DNA from: Rhizophagus irregularis
Lineage: Eukaryota > Glomeromycota > Glomeromycetes > Glomerales > Glomeraceae
Direction of reading: 5' to 3'
NCBI RefSeq assembly: GCF_026210795.1
Contig: NC_089451.1
Coordinates: 2,836,001 to 2,900,000, forward strand
Length of the DNA: 64,000 nt
The notes below the pieces were generated by a model, which was not told where the DNA came from, did not search any database, and saw only the letters and a program-made list of their open reading frames with translations. Positions 48,291-59,588 of the stretch are shown here, piece by piece (the first letter of the stretch is position 1; every line of letters starts with the position of its first letter). Made by a program: the position numbers and the translations under genes.

Positions 48291-48600
48291 AGAAGAAAAT
48301 CATTTAACAGAATGCACCATAGCGTCAAAAGTACTATTTTAAGCTTGCAGATGATCATTTACACGCAAACACACATGATCAATCAGAAGAAAATCATTTA
48401 ACAAAATGCATCCATGATAGCGTCAAAATACCATTTTAAGCTTGCAGGTGATCATTTACACGTAAACGCACATGAATCAATAAAAGATTTATTCGGAAAT
48501 GAAGGAGAAAATCATTAAACAGAATGCAACCATAGCGCCAAAAGCACTATTTTAAGCTATAAATGGTCATTTTACACATAAACACTATAAAAAAATTACT
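48291..48600. repeat. Three imperfect ~95-115-bp tandem repeats
   Basis: Copies start at 48291, 48385 and 48501. Shared words are 'gaaaatcattta', 'ac(a/a)gaatgca', 'tagcg(t/c)caaaa', 'actattttaagct' and 'catttacac'. No coding sense. It lies ~130 bases upstream of the BTB-TLDc start, so it could be part of its promoter region. Confidence 0.6.
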
Positions 48601-49155
48601 CCGTGTTTATTCTATGTTATTTCCATAAATATATCATATTCACGGAATTTATAGCCTTAAAACACATGAAGGATGATGACCCATTTATATACTAAACTAG
48701 ATTAGTAAATAAGATAAAGCATCAGAACTACTTTAAGCTGTTTGTCCGCTTTACCGAAAATATTTGGTTCAAATGAAAAACTTAACGTAATGAATCAGAC
48801 TTGTAAGAAAATCAGTGCTAAAAAAACCACCAATCATATATTTTACTATAACAATCCATCAGAGTATGCAAACTCAAGATTGGTGATTTAGCATAAATTT
48901 GAACATATATAGTAGTTACGTAATTAAAATTTAATATAGCAAAAATGTAAGTATTAAAAGTCTTATTATTATTATCGTAATTAAGCTTTCCAAAAAAAAT
49001 ATACTTATTTAATTTACAAAATTTATTTATAAAGTAAATAAATAATAAATAATATAAAAAATAATATAGAATAATAATGATATTTAAACATAACTATAAT
49101 AAAGAATAGCTAAATTACCTTTGTGATTTTCCCAGAACAAGGGTTATTAAATAAA
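48601..49155. other. Gene-free spacer between the BTB-TLDc promoter and the TPR gene
   Basis: AT-rich, no supported frame. Holds the 3' flank of the TPR gene at its right edge. Confidence 0.5.
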
Positions 49156-52100
49156 TCATAAGTTATTGATAAGGTCTTTTAATTCAAGTAAATTTTCTGT
49201 TTCTTTTCTTGAAAAATACTTATCCTCAAAAGCTTCTGGAACGTTCTTTGTGTTAAATGGCAATAAAATATTCGACTCAGGAAAAAAAATTTGTTGTTTA
49301 CAACCATTAGTAAATCGAATATAATCTATTTGCTATAAATAAAGAAGTAAATATTTATATTCATATTTTACAAAACATTTAGGAAACATAAATAGATAGA
49401 TAGCTTACCATATCAATAGAATCCTTATTTGTTTCAATTGAAAATTGTATCCATTTTGAATTGACAAAGCAAATAGAGTAAAATGGTACATATTCAATCC
49501 AACCTATTCCTTCAAGTTTAATTGTATCTTCATATTTCAACATATATTCTTTCTTATGGATCTATCAATCACATATACATATACAGTATATGTAATTATT
49601 TTATAATATTAATTTAATTAAATAACAAAAATAAAAGTGTAACAAACTTACATGTCCATTTTCTTCATATTCTTCATATTTAACTATAAATTTTATAAAA
49701 CAATCTGTCGAAATAATTCTTTTGATATTTATTTTCCAAACTATATCATACAAAATATATCTGTACAACTCTTTTACATTAAACTTGGGTAAGCTTAAGC
49801 AATTATGTTTAATAGGTAATATATTCCCCGATGAACTTAATTTTTAAAATATCAGTAATTTTATATATATAAATTACTCAAAATCTCAAATAATAAATAC
49901 TAATAATTACCTATTTAAATTACTTTCTTGAAATTGATAATCATTATTTAAATTCATAAGATTTGAAATAATATAAACCCTTTGTACTATAAAATAATAG
50001 TACATTAAGTTAGTAATAGTAATTAATTTAAAAAATAGCAATAGATTAATTGTACTTACTTTTAAACATATAAATATAAAACTTATTAATAATTCCAAGT
50101 TCTGAGATTTTTTTAATTCTATAAAATTTACATAAATATGACCAAAACTTTGAATATTTTTGTAGTAAGTAAATAAATGAGATGTCATTGCTTAATGTAA
50201 ATAATCTATCTAAATCTGATTTTGCATCTTTATACTTTTTTAATTCAATATATATTTTACATCTAACAAAAAGTAATGATGTATTATTATTTATATTGGA
50301 AATTTGATTAATTCCAGTAAAAAGTTCATGGGAATTTTCAATATTAGAAGTTTGTGAATATTTTAAATAGTTAACTTGAATTTTTGCTAAACTATTATCA
50401 GAATCAAATTCAATACATTTTTCAAATGCTCCCATAGAACTACTAATATCTTTCATTGTATGATAAATTAATCCTTTATAATAATATGCTAAACTATTAG
50501 TAAAATCTAATTGAATAATTTTATTAAGATCTAATAAAGCTTTGTCATATTCTTGAAGTATATAATATGTAGTAGCCCTCTTAATTAAATTATGAACATT
50601 TTCTGGGTCTACATTATTTGCTTTTGTAAAATATATTATAGCATTTTCATACTTTTCCATTTTACTTAGAATTTCTCCATAATAACATAAAATTAATGAA
50701 TCTTTCTCATTGATACTAAGTAATTTATCTAATATTCTTAAAGTATTAAGATATTCATCTTGTCTTTCATAAATATAAGCACAATTTTTAAGACATAAAT
50801 GATTATTTGGTTCATTTTGTAAGGTAGTATTAAAATTTTCTAAAGCGCTATAATCATAAAGGCAATTCATGTAACAAATTCCGAGCATTATATATATATT
50901 ATTTATTTTAGCATTATAATTTAATGAAATTTGTAAATTCTTTTTTGCGTCTTTATAAAATTTTTGTCTAAAGTAAATTTCTCCACTAATATACCAAGCA
51001 ATAGATCTTTTTTCCTTTAACTTAATTGCTTCATGTAAATATAAATGTGCTTGTTTATAATCATTAAGACATCTATAAGTATAAGCTAAAATACATCTCA
51101 TGGAATAACTTTGTGGAAAAGTTTTAAGAAATTCTTTACAACAAGATATAGCTTCTTTATAATTTTTTTCAAATAATTCTTTTATAGCATTTCTGTATGT
51201 TGGATGTTGCTTTTTTCTGATTTGAAATATTGATTTTAATGACCTATTTATACTAGTTAATTTAATTGCTTCTTGAATTTTCTTTTTTTTGATTAATATA
51301 GAATTAACATCTGAATCACCTGAATCACTATCATATTGATTATCTTTTGAAGATGAAACATACCCAGCTTCAATAAATTGGGAACATAAATTTTTATAAA
51401 TTGTATTTTGTGGTAAATACTTAATTTCATTATCCTCAATTTTTTCTCGACATTCAGGACATTTTTTTTGTTTTAATTTTATAAAATTATTAAGTGATAA
51501 TGTATGTTGACATTTTAGAACACATAATTGGTCTGTTGGTTCATGACCAATAGAACATGTCATTTCATTCGCAATATTTTCTAATATATTATACGATTTT
51601 GATAACTTTTTTGTTAAATTTGTATTTTGAATTTGAATTGGACACTTTTCTTTTCCTTTTCCATTTCCTTTTTCATTATCATTATTTATAAAAAAATTAA
51701 AATCATCAGAACTTTTATTTTTAGTAAATGATAATAAATTTTGAAATTTTTCCGAAAAATCTGTTGTTGGGTTGTTTTCATTTAATTTTTGAACATATTG
51801 ATCAAAATCAATTTGGATTATTGAAAACATTTTATTATTGATATTACTTAAATGAAATAATATTTCAATTGCTTTAAATTGAATGAAACTACTTGGAGCT
51901 CTATTAAGTGATTCAATTGCTAAATAATAACAAAGACCATGTGTAGAAATTCGAGTAGATTTATGAATGAGAGTTTGAACAAGATCTAATATTCCAAACC
52001 ATAAAGTATGTGGCAAAGTTAGAGGTTCATTTCCAGCAAAATCATTTAATAAATTTCCAGTATTTCTTAAAACTTTAACAAGTTTATTTGATACTTCATC

Positions 52101-53160
52101 AAATTTTGATTGAGAATTTAAAATAGAATTATTAGCAACATTAACCCATTCTCTTTCCAGATAACTCCAGAAATATTCCATTAATATCATCTCTTGAAAT
52201 TTTTTACTAATTGCTATTTCAGTATCACACCATGTAAAAAGATTATGTTGAATTATTAACATAATTCTCCAATCTAAATAGTAAGATGATACTGGATATT
52301 TGAAACTCAACCCTCTACGTAGATGAGTAAGTATTGAAAATAATGAACTAACATCTTTTGGAGTAATTCCAGTTGCTGTTGATGGTGGTGTAATGCTAAA
52401 TACAGCTTTAAGTAATTCCTTAGATCTTCGTATAATTTCTTGAAACAACGTCTCATCATCACGCAAACTGTGTAAAGTATCTCGTAAATGAATTAATAAG
52501 AAATCAATATTATAATTTCGTTTATTAATAAAATTTCCATTTTCTTTGTCATCTTGCTGTAATTGATTAAATTGATTGAAACCAGATCTATAATTATTAT
52601 CAATGCCTTCTTGCATTACTTGGGTTGTTTTATTATGAATCTCTGCAAATTTCGCTAAGGAATTATAAACTTTATCTCGAAGTTCTTTGCTTAAACGCAT
52701 TGGTGTAACACAAATTTTTTCCAATACTGCCACCCAGGTACGTAAATGTAATTCTAGCCTAACCATACTTTGTTTTCCGTAATAATCAAAATGTATTGGA
52801 TCTGCCAAAGTAACTAAAGAATTACGAAGAATTCCATCTGAAAATTGATTAAGTGGGTTTTCAAAGAGCAATTTAAGAGCAAATAGATATTCTAAATTAA
52901 TCAAATTTTTATTAATAAGTTCTTCCGCTTTTTCATCTGGTGAGTCAAATCCATCTTTTTCTAATTGTAAAAGTATGCGATTGTTTGAAGTATTTTTAAG
53001 TAGGGGCGTTTTTAATATGACAGTATTATTCTCTAAGTTACTAAGTGAAGAACTTCCGCGGTTCTATATATGTATAAGTTATAATGTTAAATAAATTAAA
53101 AACTCGCATATTTCTAATTTTTATATGAATTTTTCTCACCTGGATTGAATATTTTTCCAT
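49156..53160 (-). CDS. RING/U-box-like and TPR-repeat protein (1204 aa, six exons)
   Basis: Exons: 53160-53140 (MEKYSIQ), 53063-50060, 49986-49911, 49835-49652, 49561-49409, 49332-49156. All junctions carry GT...AG and are in phase; the sum is 1205 codons. Residues ~60-430 are helical, no named domain (VTLADPIHFDYYGKQ, a helical-repeat look). At ~509-550 is a RING/U-box-type zinc motif: MTCSIGHEPTDQLCVLKCQH, then KKCPECREKI. From ~620 to ~930 there are about eight tetratricopeptide repeats (AYYYKGLIYHTMKDISSSM and similar). The last ~200 residues (exons 3-6) have no recognisable domain (NGCKQQIFFPESNI). TPRs bind peptide partners such as chaperone tails, and a RING/U-box would recruit E2 enzymes. 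So a ubiquitin ligase with TPR substrate binding, like CHIP in reverse order, is an inference. Start chosen because only this ATG is in phase with exon 2. Confidence 0.85.
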
Positions 53161-55904
53161 TTTTCTTTTTATTGAAAGTCATAAAGTCCAAAGGGTAATA
53201 AAAAACTAATAAAGTAATAAAGTTCATTTTATTTATAAACGAACGTGGCGCGTGACAATAAGAATTTCTAAGATAACTAGTTTATAACCGGAATTAATTT
53301 TTAAAATAGTAATGTCATGAAAATTTTTATTCATGCAACTTCTATTTATAATCATTTATCATTTAAATGCTTATTTAGAAAAGTTATGTAACGATCGTAA
53401 CGTATAGCAAGGTGCGGGCACTCCGAAAGAGGAAATGAGACAATGAAACGACAAAGATAGTATTGATCATCAATACGATGTTTGATGGCGTGACGTCGTG
53501 ACGTTATCATAATCACTATACGAACTATATATATGAGAAATAAGCATTATTAACATTAACAATTAAAAAAAAAATTGTTAATTGCCAGATCACGTGTCTG
53601 TTGATCTTGAAATTTTGCTGAACGAAATGGCGATGAAAATATTTTCATAAAAATTGTTTAATTATTTAATTAATAATTAATATCAGCTATGTTATTTATT
53701 TGTGAAATATTATTTCAAATATATTTCTGACTAAAATAATACTAATAGTATTAGAGGATTTCCGATTCTCACATTTTTGAATAATAATAAATTTTTTTCC
53801 CTCTTAAAAATATTATTACCAAGCTTTTAACTTAAAACTCTAACAAGTTAATATATTTTATCAGGATTAAAATTTTAGAAAATATAGATATGATAACTAC
53901 TTAATATATTTAATAAGAAATAGATGAAAATTTTGTCTTACCTATTAGAACTTAAAATATGATTTCAAGTTCTCATTTTGAATATATTTATGAAAAAAAT
54001 GTTTATTTTCAAAAATAAAATCGATGAATGAATGTCTACAGTATTATTTCCGGCAGTGTTAAATTATTCACAAAAACCAAACGCAACTCTTTTAAAAATA
54101 TGAATGGATAACTTACAAATAACTTCATTACCAACTCGAGCGAAATAAAATTCTCATTATTCAATTTCTTATTTTTTCAAATGTCTTGTTATTTTGCTTT
54201 ATTTATTTTACATTTCACTTTTTTTTATGCATTTTTTATTTATTTTGTTAAGAACATAATTTAATTAATCTAGTAATAGAGGTAGGTAAAGATTCTTTTT
54301 TATTTCTTTACTATTATCCATAAATAACTTGCTTTTTTTTTCTAGAAACAGCTCAACAATTATACAAATCCTAAAAAGTAAAAAAATAAGAAAAAAGCTC
54401 TCACATACATTTAACTCGATGTTCCAAGACATGATTTTATTTAGCGTCAAACCAGTTCTTAAATAAGATGAAGAGAAGGAAAATGTTATTACTAATATTA
54501 ATAAAGAAATCTGATTATCCTCATCGGTTCTGTTATTTAAAAAAAAATTTACCTTAATAATCTTACGCACTTCTTAAGTTAATAGTTTCCTTATTTCAAA
54601 AATGTTACTTCTACTTATTGGAATAATTTGTTAAAATATTTCCACTTGGAAATTGAAATTGCAAATTTGATATTAAATATGGCTAAATGTTAGGCTAGGC
54701 CAATTTTGATTTTCTGTTTACAAAATTCCCTCTCAAATAATTCTAAGTTTATACAGACATCAAAAAAAGCAAAATGGCTGCGTGAAAAGATTTAGATCCA
54801 AATTTAGACAATACTACCGAAAAATGCGAAATAAAATTATTTTTACCTAAGCATTTTTTGTCTTTACGCTAGGAAATTAATTTTTAGATTAATAATAATA
54901 TTACATGATTGGTTAAATGAACCATGTCTAGTAAATATGGTAAATGAAAGAAAATGTAAGGTATTTCATAATATCCATATGAATATGAAGATATTGCCAT
55001 TGAAGGATCGAAAATTTTATTGTATATACGTAAATCATGAAAATTTTATTATGCAATTTAAATTGGGTAAAAATTTTTTAAAAAAAACGAGATTTTATGT
55101 AAAATCAGGACGGCACTGAAGAACCCATTAAATTGTAAAATTTTACTACAGTATATCGGAATTCACTGTACTATAAGTAGGGCTATATTAATTAATTATT
55201 AATTTACTAAATATAATATTAACAGTTAAGTTATAATTCACTATCAATATTATATCACAAAAAGATTTTATTATTAAATAGAATTATTAAATTCTGGAAA
55301 AAAAACCATGTTTGAATATACAAAAGTGATCAATTTTTTGTGTCTTTGATTTAACCTTGATTTTAATTGGATATTTTTTGCCCTTGTGATGCCAAAATTG
55401 TGGATGTTACTTAACTTTATTTGGAATTTGTTTTTTTCTATTTTGTTAGAAAATAAATAAACAAATAGATTTTCCTAATATTTTTAGCTTAGAAATGAAA
55501 AACTAGCTGTAGTTTATCTTACTTGACACAATCAAACAGATACAATACTTTATTTTAATTATTACTAATGACTAACTATTTTTGTGATAATGACTTGGTA
55601 AAGTATTATTATTATTATTGATTTAAAGCAATCCTGTTTATCAGACTTTGGTTTATTAAGAAATAACTAATGCATCATATAATCTAGATGTCCTTGGTGT
55701 ATTTCCTTTATTTGCCAAAATATTTAAATAATGTTAAAATTAAATAGTAATTTATATTTAATATTCAAATAAAATATATAAAAAAGGAATTATCTAAAAT
55801 ACAAACTAAGAATCTTTAAAATATCCTACTACTCTAGCCTTGGTGTTTAAATAAATCAAAAAAGAATAAAATAAAGATTTTTATTGAATGCATGATATAA
55901 TTAG
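53161..55904. other. Gene-free spacer
   Basis: No gene recognised. A minus-strand frame at 54265-54570 (101 codons, many Phe/Leu/Ser) and a plus-strand frame at 54937 have no domain, repeats or splice context. I leave them out as genes. A self-complementary run 'attaacaatt' occurs near 53557. Confidence 0.45.
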
Positions 55905-57374
55905 TTAATTTTTATCTGTTTTGACATTTAAAGAATAAATTACTAATTTCATGCAAATAATTTGCAAAACTAATTTATTTTATATCATACTATATTACAT
56001 ACCTAATGACTTCAAATTAACCATATATTCACCCAAATCTTCACTTACTAGCATTTCATTCACTTTTACACTAGCTTGTGAATCTTCACTTTCAAGAATT
56101 TCGTTCAATTTTTTGCTAGTATTTTCATCTGTTTTAATATTTAAATAATTAAATAAATAAAATTAATTTCACAAAATAATTTGCAAGATTAATTTCTATA
56201 AATACATTACATACCTAATGACTTTAAATCCTTAATTATATAATCATTCAAATCTTCACTTACTAGCATTTCACTTTCAAGAATTTCATTTAATTTTTTA
56301 CTAGTAAAATTAAGCAAGCGACTTATATAACAAGCCTGTGGATGAGATTCAGTAACAAGATTATTATGCTCAATTGGTGCATTTATAAATTCCATAATGT
56401 TGCATTTTAATTCTTCATCAATATCTTTAATTTTCTTGCTAATAGGAAGATAAATCCATTTTTTAATAATTTCTAATACTTCCTTAGAAGATGGCCTATT
56501 TAATAGATTTTCATCCCAACATTTTTTCATCAAATCTACATAGCATTGTGGAGTATTTTCAATAATTTCAGGACGTTCACCTTTACAAATACTTAAACTA
56601 AGTTGAATATCATGTGCTCTATTGTTAAATGGTGGTATTCCAGATGTAAATTCCCACATAATCATCGAAAAACTGTATACATCACTAGCTGGAGTATAAG
56701 GTTTGCCTCTTAAAACTTCAGGTGCCATAAATGGTACAACACCATAAATCTTATACTCTTTCAAAAATGATTTTACAGGTTGACATAATCCTAAATCACT
56801 AACATAAATATTACTCTCATTATGATTTAAAATATTACCATCATGAAAATCACAATGAATAAGATTTTGTTTATGAATAAAATTAAGTCCAGAAACAATT
56901 TTATGCAACATATATAATTTTTGATTCCAACCACTTTCAATTATTCTTGTTAAGTTTCCTCTTAAATTACCTTTGTTTGCATAATCCATTACTACCATAT
57001 ATTTCAAAGTATCTGGATTTTTTGTAAATCCATAAAAATAAATAATATCATATGAATTTAAACAACTCTCATGATATTTCCACTATAAAGATTAATAATA
57101 TATTAACATAAATAAATGATAATTTAAATTAAAAAAATAAATGATGTAACATCTCACTTCATTTAAAAATTCAATCAAATTTTCATTTAAATCATTATGA
57201 CATTTAAGAATTACTTCAATATCTCCATCATTGCTTAACCATATAGCTTTGTGTATAGTACCAAATCCTCCTTCATTAAGATATTCAACATCTTTAAATT
57301 TATTATAGGGAATCCATTTTAATTTTTTTTCAAGAATAAATTCATCTATAATTGTATTTTCACTTTTTCCAAAT
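55905..57374 (-). CDS. Protein kinase, 5' part missing (about 406 aa visible)
   Basis: Exons on the minus strand: 57374-57158, 57082-56215, 56128-56003, 55915-55905, all in phase. The first base of 57374 completes a codon begun in an unseen exon. Counted from the first full codon: glycine loop NEGGFGT (33-39), VILK lysine (57), catalytic loop HCDFHDGN (148-155) with Cys replacing Arg of HRD, DLG (168-170), MAPEVLRGK (191-199). The catalytic Asp, Asn and Lys are present, so activity is plausible, but it is a non-RD kinase. The segment TSKKLNEILES...SEDLNDYIIKDLKSLG at the end of exon 2 of these repeats, altered, in the next exon, so an exon-plus-intron was tandemly duplicated. The upstream exon would lie beyond the array and LINE at its 5' side. 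TSGN-like pre-kinase sequence appears here as FGKSENTIIDEF. Confidence 0.8.
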
Positions 57375-57439
57375 CTATAATTTAAATAGTAATTAATATT
57401 ATATCAAAACTTATAATAAAATTTACACTAAAATTCAGG

Positions 57440-59588
57440 ATTAAAATTAACACTTACTCTAAAATTTAAATAGGAATTTAAGATAATATAAGTTTTAGTT
57501 CTTATATAAATATATATCAATAATAAGCTATATCACAACTTACCAACTGAAATTTTAAATGAAAGAATAGTTAACAAATAAATATTATATAAATTATATA
57601 ACAATAAAAATAACAAATAACCTACAAGCTATATTATTAAATAATTTTTTAAATAAAGAATTTAGTTAGCTTAAATTATATTAATAATAGAATTAAATAA
57701 ATAAATTATAACCTACAATCTAAAGGAATTACAAAATAATTTTTTAAATAAAGAATTTAGTTAATTTAAATTATAAAACAATAAGTAATAATAGAATAAA
57801 TAAATAATTTATGACTAACAATCTAAAGGAATTACAAATAATTTTTTTAAATAAAGAATTTAGTTAATTTAAATTATATGTAAATATTATAACAATAAGT
57901 AACAAATAGATAACTTACCAACTAAATGAAATTACAAAAATAATTTTTTAAATAAAAAATTTAGTTAGTTTAAATTATATGTATAACAATATGTAATAAT
58001 AGAACTAAATAAATAGCCTATAACTTACGATCTATTTAAATAAAGATTTAATTAGTTTAAATTATATAACAAAAAGTAATAATAAAATTAAATAAATAAC
58101 TTACTTCCTATATTATTCAAATAATTGTTTACAAAAGAATTTAATTAGTTTAAATTATATGTAAATATTATAACAATAAGTATAATAGAATTAAATAAAT
58201 AACTTGCCAACTAAAAGAATTTACAAAATAATTTTTAAATAAAGAATTTAATTAGTTTAAATTATATGTAAATATTATAACAATAAGTAATAATAGAATT
58301 AAATAAATAACTTACCAACTAAGTGAAATTACAAAAATGATTTTTAAATAAAGAATTTAGTTAGGTTTAAATTATATGTAAATAATATAACAACAAGTAA
58401 TAATAGAATTAAGTAATAATAGAATTAAATAACAATTTACTCCCTATATTATTTAAATAATTTTTTTTAAATAAAGAATTTAGTTAGTTAAAATTATATG
58501 TAAATACTATAACAATAAATAATAATATAATTAAATAAATAACTTACTTCCTATTATTATTTAAATAATTGTTCAAATAAAGAATTTTAGTTAGTTTAAA
58601 TTATATGTAAATATTAAAATAATAAGAATTAAATAAATAACTTATAACTTACGATCTATTTAAATAAAGAATTTAGTTAATTTGAATTATATGTAAATAT
58701 TATAACAAATAAGTAATAATAGAATTAAATAAATGACTTACCAACTAAATGAAATTACAAAAATAAATTTTTAAATAAAGAATTAAATTATATGTAAATA
58801 TTATAACAACAAGTAATAATAGAATCAAATAAACAATTTACTCCCTATATTATTTAAATAATTTTTTAAATAAAAATTTAGTTAGTTTAAATTATATGTA
58901 AATATTGTAACAATAAGTAATAGTAGAATTAAATAAATAACTTACTTCCTATATTATTTAAATAATTGTTTAAATAAAGAATTTAATTAGTTTAATTTAT
59001 ATGTAAATATTATAACAAAAGTAATAATAGAATTGAAAAATAACGTACCAACTAAATGAAATTACAAAAATAATTTTTAAATAAAAAATTTAGTTAGTTT
59101 AAATTATATGTAAATATTATAACAATAAGTAATAATAGAATTAAATAAATAACTTACCAACTAAATGAAGTTACAAAAATAATTTTTAAATAAAGAATTT
59201 AATTAGTTTAAATTATATATAAATATTATACCAATAAGTACTAATAATTGAATTAAATAAATAACTTATAACTTACGATCTATTTAAATAATATTTAGTT
59301 AGTTTAAATTATATATAAATATTATGACAATAAGTACTAATAATAAAATTAAATAAAAAACTTACATCCTATATTATTTAAATAATTTTTAAATATAGTG
59401 TAAATATTATAACAATAAGTACTAATAATAGAATTAAATAAATAACTTACCAACTAAATGAAATTGCAAAAATAATTTTTTTAAATAAAGAATTTAGTTA
59501 GTTTAAATTATATGTATAACAATATGTAATAATAGAACTAAATAAATAGCCTATAACTTACGATCTATTTAAATAAAGATTTAATTAG
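57440..59588 (-). repeat. ~105-bp tandem array with a 3-nt micro-exon-like site in each unit
   Basis: Read on the minus strand, every unit has an acceptor-like end (TTTCATTTAG, AATAATATAG or TTTAAATAG), three bases, then a donor (mostly GTAAGTT, sometimes GTAGGT, GTTAGT, GTAAAT, GTACGT or GCAAGT). The triplets lie at 57544, 57626, 57717, 57820, 57919, 58029, 58105, 58208, 58316, 58441, 58548, 58653, 58742, 58842, 58946, 59049, 59158, 59277, 59366, 59451 and 59562 (plus-strand start). They are TTG, CTT, ATT, ATT, TTG, ATC, GAA, TTG, TTG, GGA, GAA, ATC, TTG, GGA, GAA, TTG, TTG, ATC, GAT, TTG, ATC. A degenerate unit is near 57458. Spacing is 76-125 nt. There are no other conserved exons between. 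It may be one long intron, a chain of 3-nt exons, or an expanding intron array. Confidence 0.75.

Noticed and set aside
54265-54570. 101-codon minus-strand frame
   Set aside because: No domain, no splice or repeat context, AT-driven composition.
57375-59588. CRISPR-like array
   Set aside because: Repeats are long, diverged and contiguous, without short conserved repeats and unique spacers, and the setting is a eukaryotic intron.
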